Shown: positions 20,036-29,232 of the stretch, one piece after another
Layout of the letters: each line of letters opens with the position of its first letter
Numbering within the stretch: position 1 is the stretch's first letter
Assembly (NCBI GenBank): GCA_013003715.1
Contig: JABDIN010000043.1
Location: forward strand, 17,190 to 81,189
Length of the DNA: 64,000 bases
Direction of reading: 5' to 3'
Source of the DNA: Desulfobacteraceae bacterium
GTDB taxonomy: Bacteria > Desulfobacterota > Desulfobacteria > Desulfobacterales > Desulfosarcinaceae
Position numbers and translations under genes: made by a program
The notes under the pieces: model-generated
Databases searched by the model: none
What the model saw: the letters and a program-made list of their open reading frames with translations, nothing else
Told to the model about the DNA's origin: nothing

Positions 20036-20683
20036 TTATGCGCGTGCTGTATTTTTAGGGAAACTACGCCACATAAGACGGATTTCCCGTTTCAATAAAA
20101 ACTGCAGGGCGATCAGAATCAAATAGCCGGGGACTACTCGAATACGGAGATGAAACCTCAGGTCAACGATTTCCTCGTCGTACCGGCTGGTCAAGGCCCA
20201 GGTGAAATTTTCCGTAAAACGTGCTGTCTGTTGGCGGAGGAGATTGGCCATGAAGTGGACCGCGGCTGTATGTTCCGGATCATCCAATCCGATCTGACCC
20301 TTGATGTGACCCCTGGGTCCGCAAGCTCTGATGAATCTTGTCAGGATGGAAAGCAATAAGCCGAAATTACCCGCTCCCCATTGAAAAACCACCCGGGGCT
20401 GCTTGCGTGGGGTCGACGGTTTCCGGTCACGCTTTTTCCTGTTTTGAGCCCCTACCCGCAACCACCAGATTGGAAAACTGAGGAAATAGAGGCAGGAGGA
20501 TTCCCCCAAAGCGCCCTTCAGACTCAGAACACCCATCCCCCAATCCACGCACCAGCCATAATCCCATCCCCCTTGATCCTGGAAGAAACCGCGGGTCGAT
20601 ATCCTCACCGGTACAACCATCAGGACTACTAATCCACCTCCCAGGAGATAACAGATCCAGATCAAAAAAGTCATAACGAACAC
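20036..20683 (-). CDS. Membrane protein resembling DUF2953 (YtfI-like)
   Basis: 215 residues. A hydrophobic N-terminal anchor (TFLIWICYLLGGGLVVLMVV), a basic central linker (RKKRDRKPSTPRKQPR) and the family-like stretch GQIGLDDPEHTAAVHFM point to DUF2953, the family of Bacillus YtfI, which is encoded next to YtfJ/GerW. The context with two GerW genes supports the match. The first possible start is GTG at 20683, one base from the previous stop; ATG at 20674 is an alternative. The family call is moderate because the protein is divergent. Confidence 0.65.
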   Translation of the reverse strand: MFVMTFLIWICYLLGGGLVVLMVVPVRISTRGFFQDQGGWDYGWCVDWGMGVLSLKGALGESSCLYFLSFPIWWLRVGAQNRKKRDRKPSTPRKQPRVVFQWGAGNFGLLLSILTRFIRACGPRGHIKGQIGLDDPEHTAAVHFMANLLRQQTARFTENFTWALTSRYDEEIVDLRFHLRIRVVPGYLILIALQFLLKREIRLMWRSFPKNTARA

Positions 20684-20684
20684 C

Positions 20685-21179
20685 TCATGTTATCGTTGAC
20701 CACAATTTCGAAAGGGTTGATTTCAACAGTCGCCTGCGCATCCCCCCCACCTTTCCCAACCTTTTGGATACCGGGTCACGCAAGGGGCCCAGGGAATAGC
20801 CCGCAGACTGAATGCCGGACGCCTTTACCACACCGCTGCCGGTGGACATTGCGTTCAGAGCAAATCCGGGCCAACGCAGACTCCACCCGAACCCCCTGAG
20901 GATTCCCCTGATAGATGAAGAGGCCGAAGAAGGTTTGGTGTCCGCCTGGCTTGAGTCCGGCTCGGCAGCCATTGGCAGTCGGGCCAGAATTTGATCCGTT
21001 AGTCCCGAAGGCGGCGTATCCGGTGGTAAAGCACCTAAAATCGCCCGCATCTTCATCGCTTCCCGAAAAGGCTCGGCCATCCCCGGCTGAAACAGCGTCA
21101 TCTCCAGTTTTCTGGCCGCAGCCCCCTGAAGCTGACCGGCAAGATAATCCTCGATATGTTCCGGGTGTATTTGACTCAT
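20685..21179 (-). CDS. Anti-sigma-like protein without zinc ligands
   Basis: 164 residues. The N-terminal ~70 residues (HPEHIEDYLAGQLQGAAARKLEMTL) resemble the anti-sigma zinc-finger fold, but the Cys pair expected after it is absent (QPGMAEPFREAM). The rest is low-complexity and basic, without a clear membrane helix. Its start overlaps the sigma factor stop by 4 bases, the arrangement usual for sigma/anti-sigma pairs. I infer that it binds the ECF factor. An adaptor function is the alternative. Confidence 0.62.
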   Translation of the reverse strand: MSQIHPEHIEDYLAGQLQGAAARKLEMTLFQPGMAEPFREAMKMRAILGALPPDTPPSGLTDQILARLPMAAEPDSSQADTKPSSASSSIRGILRGFGWSLRWPGFALNAMSTGSGVVKASGIQSAGYSLGPLRDPVSKRLGKVGGMRRRLLKSTLSKLWSTIT

Positions 21180-21751
21180 GTGGTAATCTCCTTAAACAAA
21201 GGCGCCAGCATTTTACGCAATTTGCCCCGAGCCCGATGGAGGCGGCTTTTCACCGATCCGACCGGCATCCGTGTGGATTCGGCAATCTCACTGTCCGTAA
21301 ATCCCTCCCGATATCGCAACACCAACAGGGCACGATCCTGTGCTGAAAGCCGGTCCAGGGCTGCCGAAACCTGCCGCCGGGTATCCGCCGCCCCTACTTC
21401 ATAAGCTGGATTTGAGCTTTGCCTGTCATCCACGGGATCATAATCTTCCAAAGGCGTCTCGTTCCGGGCGATCTGTTGGATCCTGGGCAATCGCTTCAAA
21501 CACGAATTATACGTAATCCGCGCCAGCCAAGGCGCTAACGGTCGGGTGGGATCATAACCGCTGATATATCGATGAACCCGCAAAAATACCTCCTGGCTGA
21601 CGTCTTCAGCGTCCCGGTCGTTGATGAGCATCCGCACGGCAATGCGATAGACCATGGGGGTGTATTTTTCCACCAGGCCACGCCAGGCTCGAGGATCGTT
21701 ACGACGACAACCCCTTGAAATTTCCGAATCGGTTTTCTTGCTCTCATCCAT
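21176..21751 (-). CDS. ECF-type RNA polymerase sigma factor
   Basis: 191 residues from ATG 21751 (GTG at 21754 is also possible). Region 2 (~20-85) has the core-binding motif DRDAEDVSQEVFLRVHR, then APWLARITYNSCLKRL. Region 4 (~125-180) has SALDRLSAQDRALLVLRY and the helix-turn-helix TDSEIAESTRMPVGSVKSRLHRARGK (two parts). It directs RNA polymerase to a small regulon, most likely including this operon. It leads a tight five-gene set with the anti-sigma, DUF2953 and two GerW genes. Confidence 0.93.
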   Translation of the reverse strand: MDESKKTDSEISRGCRRNDPRAWRGLVEKYTPMVYRIAVRMLINDRDAEDVSQEVFLRVHRYISGYDPTRPLAPWLARITYNSCLKRLPRIQQIARNETPLEDYDPVDDRQSSNPAYEVGAADTRRQVSAALDRLSAQDRALLVLRYREGFTDSEIAESTRMPVGSVKSRLHRARGKLRKMLAPLFKEITT

Positions 21752-21754
21752 CAC

Positions 21755-22057
21755 TTTCCACTTTCCACTTCCCCTTGCCCCTTATCTATCTATACCCCGA
21801 TCACAGCCAAACGGTTTCATTTTTTTATGACTAAGATTCAAAACAGCAGAGGGATAGGGTCACCAGTTTGTTAATAATGGAGCAACTCGGTGCTGAATAA
21901 GCGGGGATATCTTAATAAAGGGGGGACATCCTTGAAGTAATCAGGAAACTCACACGATGCAGCCAAATCTTTATGGCATCAAAACAAAACGAGAATGAGC
22001 TACTGATTTACTGGGGGATGTCCCACAATTTTGCATGAAGTCATATTATCGCTGGAC
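21755..22057. other. Intergenic region with GGGACATCC / GGATGTCCC inverted repeat
   Basis: About 300 bases between the sigma operon and the esterase remnant, without a gene. GGGACATCC at 21923-21931 and GGATGTCCC at 22016-22024 form an inverted pair 84 bases apart, each in a G-rich setting. This could be the remains of a small non-autonomous element. The promoter for the sigma operon is expected in 21755-21900. Confidence 0.35.
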
Positions 22058-23201
22058 TTAATATGTCAATTCCTTTGACAGCCTGATGAGCAGTTGATTT
22101 TCAAAACGCTGCCCGACCTTATCTTCATGCCCGCCTTCAAATTCAATAAATTCATGATGAATTTTATTCTTCTTTAAAAGTGATGAAAGATAACGGCTTC
22201 CGTCAACAATCCATTTGTAGCCATCATTTTTTCCGACCTCAAAAATGATGATCCGAAGCGAAATGGATTTTTCAAGATATGAATTAATGCGATTGTTCCA
22301 ACCGCCATAGCCCTGATCGTACTTTTTCCAGATCGTATCTATCCTGACAAGCTTTCCATCCTGCTTTTTCAGTGGATAATCAAAATGTGGAAAGGGTGCA
22401 CCAGGATTGGCTGCCATGGCGGTTCCATAGGCAAATAGAAAAGGTGTGTTCCAATCCTGTCTGGAATATCGATCTTTAATATAATTTTTATACTCCGCCA
22501 AAGAATTCTGCTCGGAAAAATCGTCCCTTTTGGCCATCACTGTTGAAATAAATGTTTCGCCTCTAATCAACTGGCATTCCGAAAGGCCGGTTTCATTGAA
22601 AATTCCAGGGCTTAAACTATAAACGGCGCCGAACACATCAGGGTATTTGAACGCAATACTTAAGGCACCAAACCCACCCATGGAATGCCCTGAGATTGCC
22701 CTTAACACCGGTGAGACCAATGTCCTGTAATGTTTATCCACATATCCAACGACCTCTTTTACGATAAAATCTTCCCAATTCCCGGTGACACTCGAGTTGG
22801 TATAAAATCCGCCACCAAGAAAATACTTACTGTTTGGAATTACAACAATAAATTCATTAATTTTTTTGTGAGATGAGGCTGTCCATCACAGAACGAATGG
22901 CAAACCCCTGGTAAGCGCCATAGAACCAGTGTTCGACGTTATCACCAAATCCAGGTAAAAAATAGACAACCGGGTATCTTTTGTCTGTTTCATGATAGGA
23001 AGGTGGAAGATATACCCCGCAGGGCTGAATGACCGGGGTTCCTATCAGATTGTGTTTTAAACTCTGAGCGGGAATCTGCAGAATTTTTATCTCACCGTTT
23101 TCAGGTGCTGAATCAGCGATGGCCGCCATTGTCACAAACAGGCAGATCATGGTGCAACTACATAATGCCAAAAATTGATAAAGATTCGATTTCTTTTTCA
23201 T
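22058..23201 (-). pseudogene. Secreted putative esterase (esterase D/PF00756 type), frameshifted
   Basis: Two frames together make one alpha/beta-hydrolase. The first (from ATG 23201, with GGAG 7 bases upstream; ATG 23207 also in frame) encodes a signal peptide and the N-terminal strands (CGVYLPPSYHETDKRYPVVY, FLPGFGDNVEHW) and stops at 22857. The other frame continues the fold from INEFIVVIPNSKYFLGGGF through the nucleophile motif SGHSMGGFGALSIAFKYP and the His region EFEGGHEDKVG to 22058. The break lies in a run of seven A on the coding strand (22861-22867); six A would restore the frame. It may be a real mutation, slippage-prone expression or a sequencing error. The gene is AT-rich like its AraC-type neighbour. 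Confidence 0.8.
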
Positions 23202-23331
23202 AATCATTCTCCATTTTAAGAAATTAAAAAAGTGTTAGCCCTAAAATGAATATTTCACTATCCTGATTATAAAAAGAATTCGTCCTGTCTAATTAGTTGG
23301 GACTCTTTTTTTACCCGATTTACATAAAATC

Positions 23332-24501
23332 TTATGAAATGCTCGGACTCGTCGTATTTTTCGTGATTGATTTCAGAAAATAAGTGGGGGTCGTCCCGGT
23401 CTGCTTTTTAAACGCCCTGTGAAAGGTGGATTTAGAATTGAATCCAGCTTCATACAGAATTTCGAGGACTGTTTTTTTAGCTGATCCATTTTCTCCTCGA
23501 CCGTTCACATTATGAATTAACAAGCGTTTGCTTTCCATAATTCGAAATTCATTGATATAATCGTAAAAGTTTTTCCGGAGACAGGTATTGATCGCCTGGG
23601 AGATGGCGTGGGGTTTAATTCCTGCTCGATCAGATAGTACTTGCAGGTTGAAGTCAGGATTTAAATATGGTTTTTTCTCTTTCATGAGAGTTCCTATGGC
23701 GGATAGGATCTGCTGAAGGCTTCCCTGGTCAATTCTGTTTTTTTCATATTTTATCTTTTCTACCGGTTTATCGGGCACAGCCAGGAAAATATCCTGGCTG
23801 TATAGCCCAGTGAGAATAATGCCATTGGCAAAAATAAAAATGGTAAAAATAATCATCGGCCAGGGGATAACCAGAGCATGGAAGAGATATCCGGTTACCA
23901 GGTTTACCGAACCGGATATCCAAATCACCATAAAGCCCGATATCAGAAAAATTATCCAGTTGATCCTTTTTTGTTTTATGCTTGAGTAATGATTCTTTAA
24001 ACGGGTTTGATACCCATGGATCTTTATCAGAGAAGCCGTGGTATAAACGAGGAAATGCAGGTACAGTACGAGATCATGGACAAAGAGTCCGGTTACCCCG
24101 GGAAAACCATTTTTAAGCAGGGCAGTCTTTGTAACCGTGTCGAATTGGTGGAAAAGAACACCCATGACAGCCAAGTAGATAAAAAAAGGAACCATATGGG
24201 CCATGTGCTTCATTGTCAGGCACATATTATCTTTCGTAAGGCTTTGAATATGAAAATAAAGGGCTGGTCCTAAAACAAGATCAAATGCCGGCCCGATATA
24301 GAAAAGAAAAGGGAGATGGGCCAGGGTGTATTCATGGTGGATCCAAAAGAAATCCTGCAGGTAGCATAAAACCTTTGACACCAGAAAAATGGCTAACAAT
24401 CGGTTACTTAAAAGTTTTCGATGCCGCGAGGTTAAAAGAAAAACAGCAAATAATAAGAACTGCAGAATTGATATTTTTATGAACGTCTCATAAATAAACA
24501 T
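23332..24501 (-). CDS. Membrane-bound AraC-type transcriptional regulator
   Basis: 389 residues. The N-terminal ~235 residues hold about seven hydrophobic helices (for example SILQFLLFAVFLLT, MAHMVPFFIYLAVMGVLF, INWIIFLISGFMVIW). The C-terminal ~110 residues are an AraC helix-turn-helix pair (NLQVLSDRAGIKPHAISQAI and AGFNSKSTFHRAFKKQTGTT). This type senses something in the membrane and controls nearby genes, so the frameshifted secreted esterase next to it is a likely target. By hand count a 60-base sample (23941-24000) is 25% GC, far below the neighbourhood, which suggests acquisition. Confidence 0.88.
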   Translation of the reverse strand: MFIYETFIKISILQFLLFAVFLLTSRHRKLLSNRLLAIFLVSKVLCYLQDFFWIHHEYTLAHLPFLFYIGPAFDLVLGPALYFHIQSLTKDNMCLTMKHMAHMVPFFIYLAVMGVLFHQFDTVTKTALLKNGFPGVTGLFVHDLVLYLHFLVYTTASLIKIHGYQTRLKNHYSSIKQKRINWIIFLISGFMVIWISGSVNLVTGYLFHALVIPWPMIIFTIFIFANGIILTGLYSQDIFLAVPDKPVEKIKYEKNRIDQGSLQQILSAIGTLMKEKKPYLNPDFNLQVLSDRAGIKPHAISQAINTCLRKNFYDYINEFRIMESKRLLIHNVNGRGENGSAKKTVLEILYEAGFNSKSTFHRAFKKQTGTTPTYFLKSITKNTTSPSIS

Positions 24502-24797
24502 GGCTTATCTGTGGGTCCCGGTGTTAAGCCAAAGTTTGTGAACATCCTCAGATCAGTCAACCACCACTGCTGAAACGGATGGCGATATGGCACCCCATAC
24601 CGGCCAGACTGCTAAAGAATTATCATAACTGGGATTTCCCGTTAATTCAGATTTTTGTCATGAGGCCTGCTCTTATCTTGTTAAAAATTATATGTAAAGC
24701 CACAGTCCACCAAGGGTTCCAATGGTAATATCAGACCTCAAATAAATTACCCCTATAAAAATGCCACATGTGCTTCATTTTCTATATGGAAACTGAA
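24502..24797. other. Intergenic region, nothing recognised
   Basis: About 296 bases upstream of the AraC-type gene. I see no gene, repeat or clear regulatory site. It should hold the promoter of the regulator on the minus strand. Confidence 0.35.
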
Positions 24798-25394
24798 TTA
24801 TTGGCGTATGTCCCCGCTGCCCCCGTAAGTCCCCCCGCTCTGTTTCATACTGTTAATTTCCTCAAGCATGCGCTGGGATAAGTCAATTGTCATGTCCGAG
24901 ATCTGCTTTATAAGATTAAGAATATCTTCCGGGGCTCCCTGTTGCCGTGAGGTCAGCATGTATAATGCAAGGTCCAGATTGTCGCGTTCTTTCTTTATAG
25001 CCGCCCACAAATCCGGAAAGTCTTTATTGGTAAAGAAGACCTGGAGACGAATTCCCCAGATTCTGAAATCCGTTTCCCATTGTGTCACGGCCTCATTGTA
25101 TTTTTGTATTTGGTCGTTTTTTTGTTGTGATTGTACTCCTTTCATATGTCCAATCACAACCAGTTGGGATTGGGTCAAAATGATAGATACGGCTTGGTTG
25201 ACACCCTCCAAGGTTCGGTATCTTTGTTCGAGTTCCTTATCGAACTTTGTTCTTTCCGCGGTAAATACCTGCTGTAATATCCAGTTCCTCTGCTGCCACT
25301 TTACGGTGATGTATTGAACAAAAAGCCCGCTGATCAGCGCGCCGGCAACGAGCAATCCGAATGGGGAATTAAAAAATTTCACGATTTGTTGCAT
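24798..25394 (-). CDS. Hypothetical membrane-anchored coiled-coil protein
   Basis: 198 residues. One N-terminal helix (~10-30, SPFGLLVAGALISGLFVQYI) and then a helical, charged body (EERTKFD-like and ELEQRYRTLEGVN) with a Gly/Ser tail. No known domain was recognised. It is a simple anchored protein with a mostly helical cytoplasmic or periplasmic part. It stands alone, 217 bases downstream of the next minus-strand gene. Confidence 0.7.
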   Translation of the reverse strand: MQQIVKFFNSPFGLLVAGALISGLFVQYITVKWQQRNWILQQVFTAERTKFDKELEQRYRTLEGVNQAVSIILTQSQLVVIGHMKGVQSQQKNDQIQKYNEAVTQWETDFRIWGIRLQVFFTNKDFPDLWAAIKKERDNLDLALYMLTSRQQGAPEDILNLIKQISDMTIDLSQRMLEEINSMKQSGGTYGGSGDIRQ

Positions 25395-25610
25395 ATGCTA
25401 TATTCCCTATTGTTCTTCTACGGTCAGTGCCGAACCATATCGAACAGCCATGACATAAGCGATATAGTATTAACCCATTGGCACCTTAGATATAGTCAGT
25501 CACCATATCACAACAAAACGATCCGCATCTTCCTTGTGTTGCCCGGAAAACCCTATAGAATCCCAATTCGAATGCGTTGGCCGGTGTTTAACACCTCACG
25601 GATATACCTG

Positions 25611-26579
25611 TTACCCCTCCGCCTTTTTTTCAAGTTCGTCCAGTTTATCGGGTTCCGAAACCGCGATGTCCACAAGGCTCTTGGGGATGGAGCTTTGCTC
25701 GCACATCGTTCTGATCTCTTTCTCCACATCGCTGAATTCCATAATTTCGCGGATGGCCTCAATGTGTTCAAGCATCTGATCCGGTGCTATGTCTTCCAAT
25801 GCAGGTCCTTCAGCCTCCGCCTTTTTCCGTGCGGCCGCTTCTTCGGCCAGCCGCTGTTTTTCCCCCAGCTCCGCTTCCATGGCCTGTTTGGCGGCATCAA
25901 TAGCACCCCGGTCGACTTTCGCCATCTCGATGATCAGGTCTTCGGAGACATTATTCTCAAAAAGGTGCTTCACCTTTTCTGCATCGGTTTTACCCTCGAC
26001 CGCTTCGAGCAGCTTTGCAACCCTTGCCCTTTCAGCGCGTTCATTCTCAATATCCGTGTTCACCTGTTTCAACTTCTCATCGGTAATTTCCAATGCTTCG
26101 GTGATGACTTTGGGAGCCACTTCTTCCTCGATGAGCAATCGGATACCTTTATCGTCAGGCAGGCCTTTTGCCTTGGCAATTAGCAGATCGAGCTTTGTCT
26201 TCTCAACAATCCCTATCACATCGGGCCTGCGCTCGGATCTTTTGAGTTCCGGCCAAGTCTTGCCGAGATCGCTGATAAGTGTATTCGTCGCAAGGTACGG
26301 GTCAGCCACGTCCTCCATGGTTAGTGCGGTGATCGCAGCGCTGAAGTCCTTCATAAAGGGCCTTCCCACGTTTCGTGTTTCATTCATGGCCTCTCTCAAT
26401 TGGATCATGTTACCGCCATGGCGCGAAACATTGTAGCCCGAGTTGTCGAGTTCACCGGCTATCCGTTGAATTGAGGATTCCATGTTGTTTTCTGATAGAT
26501 CCTGTGCATCAAGTCCAAGAATATTCTCTTCGATAGACAACCAGAGAGGTTTTTTTGCCGTCGAGTCGCTTGTGGTCAT
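25611..26579 (-). CDS. Hypothetical acidic helical protein
   Basis: 322 residues without signal peptide or membrane segment. The middle and C-terminal parts are predicted coiled coil (DEKLKQVNTDIENERAERAR, EAELGEKQRLAEEAAARKKA). The N-terminal half is helical (MNETRNVGRPFMKDFSAAI). Strongly acidic, cytoplasmic, no recognised family. ATG 26579 follows a GGAGATTGAAG ribosome site. Confidence 0.75.
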   Translation of the reverse strand: MTTSDSTAKKPLWLSIEENILGLDAQDLSENNMESSIQRIAGELDNSGYNVSRHGGNMIQLREAMNETRNVGRPFMKDFSAAITALTMEDVADPYLATNTLISDLGKTWPELKRSERRPDVIGIVEKTKLDLLIAKAKGLPDDKGIRLLIEEEVAPKVITEALEITDEKLKQVNTDIENERAERARVAKLLEAVEGKTDAEKVKHLFENNVSEDLIIEMAKVDRGAIDAAKQAMEAELGEKQRLAEEAAARKKAEAEGPALEDIAPDQMLEHIEAIREIMEFSDVEKEIRTMCEQSSIPKSLVDIAVSEPDKLDELEKKAEG

Positions 26580-27041
26580 TCTTCAATCTCCTTTTGATGA
26601 TTTATTCACCTGCTGTAATCCTATTTTTGATGGACACTATTTAGTAAATCTTTAATTCCAATTGGAAGAACAATATAGTGATAAGAACTCGCTTTTTCAG
26701 ACAAATAGTATAGAAAAGCACCCCTGCGGGTCAAGGGGAAAAACCGAATCCCACAGCGACCGACCTTGAAACACCGTTTACTGACGTGTGGACACCATTA
26801 CCACCCGATTATTCGCAGCTTTAATAGTTGATCGATTGCCGGTTATGCATTATTATGCCACCATATCCTGAGGCACCTGCGACAGTTCCATCTGCTCTAT
26901 CTGCCCATCTCCGCTTCGATACCGCCGGACGCTGCGGCACTCCTGATATTGCTTTGATCCTGCTTAACTGAAACTTTCCCGTATTGTGACTGCCCGCCTT
27001 TTTGTCATGGACCCTTTAAAATCGTATGTGGAGGAATGGTC
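26580..27041. promoter_or_regulatory. Divergent intergenic region
   Basis: About 460 bases between a minus-strand gene and the histidine kinase. No gene was recognised. It should contain promoters for both directions. The kinase ribosome site GGAGGA is at 27030-27035. Confidence 0.35.
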
Positions 27042-28967
27042 TTGTCCGAAGCCAACAAGAAGACAATCGTGGAAAAGTTAAGCCGGTTATTCGGCAAGCG
27101 ATCCATATCCAGAAACCTGACGGGGGTGCTGGCCATTCTGGTTCTCGTTGTCGTCGCAAGTATCCTGAGTCTAGCTTATCTGAAGGTGTCGCATGATATG
27201 CATCGGGAATTGGAAAGAAAGGCCGATGAACATATTTATTACTTATCAAAAAGCCTTTCCATCCCCATATGGAGTTTTGATTCCGAAGGTATAGAACTTG
27301 TGGGTTCCGTTTTTTCTAAAACGGATTTTCTGAAGCGATTGGTAATTGTGGATATCAACGGCAAAGTGCTTTTTCATTATGAAATCGGGTCAGATGACAA
27401 AAAACGGACCAGTCGTGACCAGTGGATAGAATATAATCAGAAAATCATCGGTCGGGTATTCATAAGCCTTGGTTATGAGTTTATTGAAGATAGCCTCCTA
27501 AAATTATTCTATATTGTCCTGTTGGTTTTGGTTGTTTCCATTGTTGCCATAATGTATTCCACAAAATTTGTTATCAAGGTATTCTTACACAGCCCCATAC
27601 AATACCTGGAACAGGGTATAGAACGCGTGACAGAAGGGGATTATACCTACCAATTCAAGCACCTGATCGATCCGCAATTAAGTCGGATTGCCAGGCGTTT
27701 CGAACACATGGCCAGAAAGGTCGAAACAAGAGAGATCGCACAGCACCAATTGAATCAGAATCTCCAGGTGGAAATCACCGAACGGAAACATGCCGAAGAA
27801 AAGCTGATGGATAGCAAAGCCGCGCTGCGTGAGAGTGAAGAAAATTTTCGGGGTATCGTTGAAAGAAATTTTGACGGTATACTGGTGATCGACCTTGAGG
27901 GCCGGTTCTCATACATATCTCCATCCGTATACCGGATATCGGGTTACAGCGCCGAAGAGATAACCGGCAAACCATTTCTGGATTATATTGTGGACTCGGA
28001 CAAACCGATGGCGATCCGTGATTTCGAAGGACTACTGATGGGCGATGATGCAAAATCATCCCGGATGAAAATTGTAAAGAAAGATGGATCGATTATTCAT
28101 ATCGATACCAATAGCGCACCCATACGAAAGGAGGGGACCCTTTCCGGGGTTCAGACAATCTTCAGGGATGTTTCGGATCAGGTATATGCCCTGGAGGAGA
28201 TCAAGCGGTTGAACAGGGGCCTGGAGGCCCGTGTGGAAGAGCGAACAGTTGCGCTTCAGACAACCCTCAAGGATCTGGAGGCCTTTTCCTATTCAGTATC
28301 CCACGATTTACGTGCACCACTGCGGCATATGGAAGGGTATGTCAATCTGCTTCAAAAACGCCATGCCGACAACCTGGATCATAAAGCGCGACGATACCTT
28401 GACCATATCAGCTCCTCAGCACGCCGTATGAACAGGCTTATCGTTGATTTACTGGCGTTTTCACGATCCGGACAAGTTCCCATTCACAAAAAACCCGTGG
28501 ACCTGAACCGGCTGGTAAGCGACATTCGCAATGAAATGGCCGCGGAGATTCAGGAAAGAGTCATCAAGTGGGAAATCGGTGAGTTGCCTATCGTGGAAGG
28601 GGATGCTGTTTTATTGCGTCAGGCCATTCAGAATCTGTTTCAAAACGCAGTCAAATTTTCAGCCGGTCGTGAGCTCACCCGTATTAGAGTCGGCTCTATG
28701 GAGAAACGTGCCGATGATCTAAAATGTACTATATTTATAAGCGACAATGGTGTTGGTTTTGACCAGAAATACGTTGGCAAGCTGTTCGAAGTATTTCAAC
28801 GCCAGCATCCGGGTGATGAGTTTGACGGTTCCGGAATCGGATTGGCCATCGTGCGCAAGATCATTCACCGCCATGGCGGGGATGTATGGGCCGAAGGGCA
28901 AGTCGGAAAAGGAGCGACATTTTATTTGTCACTGGATGGTGGGAACCGTCAACCCAGTGGGGTATAG
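27042..28967 (+). CDS. Membrane PAS-domain sensor histidine kinase
   Basis: 641 residues from TTG 27042, which stands 6 bases behind GGAGGA; the ATG at 27036 abuts that site and is too close. Helix one is at ~25-47, a ~100-residue periplasmic sensor follows, helix two is at ~150-175, then a HAMP-like stretch and coiled coil, a PAS domain (~265-385), the phospho-acceptor box FSYSVSHDLRAPLRHMEGYV (~415), and the ATPase with QNLFQNAVKFS, FISDNGVGFDQKY and DGSGIGLAIVRKIIHRHGG. It would phosphorylate a response regulator not encoded in this window, so it is an orphan kinase here. Confidence 0.93.
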   Translation: MSEANKKTIVEKLSRLFGKRSISRNLTGVLAILVLVVVASILSLAYLKVSHDMHRELERKADEHIYYLSKSLSIPIWSFDSEGIELVGSVFSKTDFLKRLVIVDINGKVLFHYEIGSDDKKRTSRDQWIEYNQKIIGRVFISLGYEFIEDSLLKLFYIVLLVLVVSIVAIMYSTKFVIKVFLHSPIQYLEQGIERVTEGDYTYQFKHLIDPQLSRIARRFEHMARKVETREIAQHQLNQNLQVEITERKHAEEKLMDSKAALRESEENFRGIVERNFDGILVIDLEGRFSYISPSVYRISGYSAEEITGKPFLDYIVDSDKPMAIRDFEGLLMGDDAKSSRMKIVKKDGSIIHIDTNSAPIRKEGTLSGVQTIFRDVSDQVYALEEIKRLNRGLEARVEERTVALQTTLKDLEAFSYSVSHDLRAPLRHMEGYVNLLQKRHADNLDHKARRYLDHISSSARRMNRLIVDLLAFSRSGQVPIHKKPVDLNRLVSDIRNEMAAEIQERVIKWEIGELPIVEGDAVLLRQAIQNLFQNAVKFSAGRELTRIRVGSMEKRADDLKCTIFISDNGVGFDQKYVGKLFEVFQRQHPGDEFDGSGIGLAIVRKIIHRHGGDVWAEGQVGKGATFYLSLDGGNRQPSGV

Positions 28968-29232
28968 GAATTAGCTGTTATTGTTGCTGCTGTATATGTC
29001 CATGCATGTATTCAAGCGTACGCAGCTGAATCTTCCTGCAGGAACAATAATCTCCCGGCGACGGAACGGATAAATGGCCCCATACCGGATCAGCGGATCA
29101 TTTTCCGGTGATTGTTCACCGGGATCGGCATTATTGCCCCGGCAATATGTGAGGCAGTCCTTTGCGCCAGATGATTGAAACCCGATACGACTGGATACGA
29201 GAAAATCTCCAAGACTCTCAAGGGAGGGCGGA

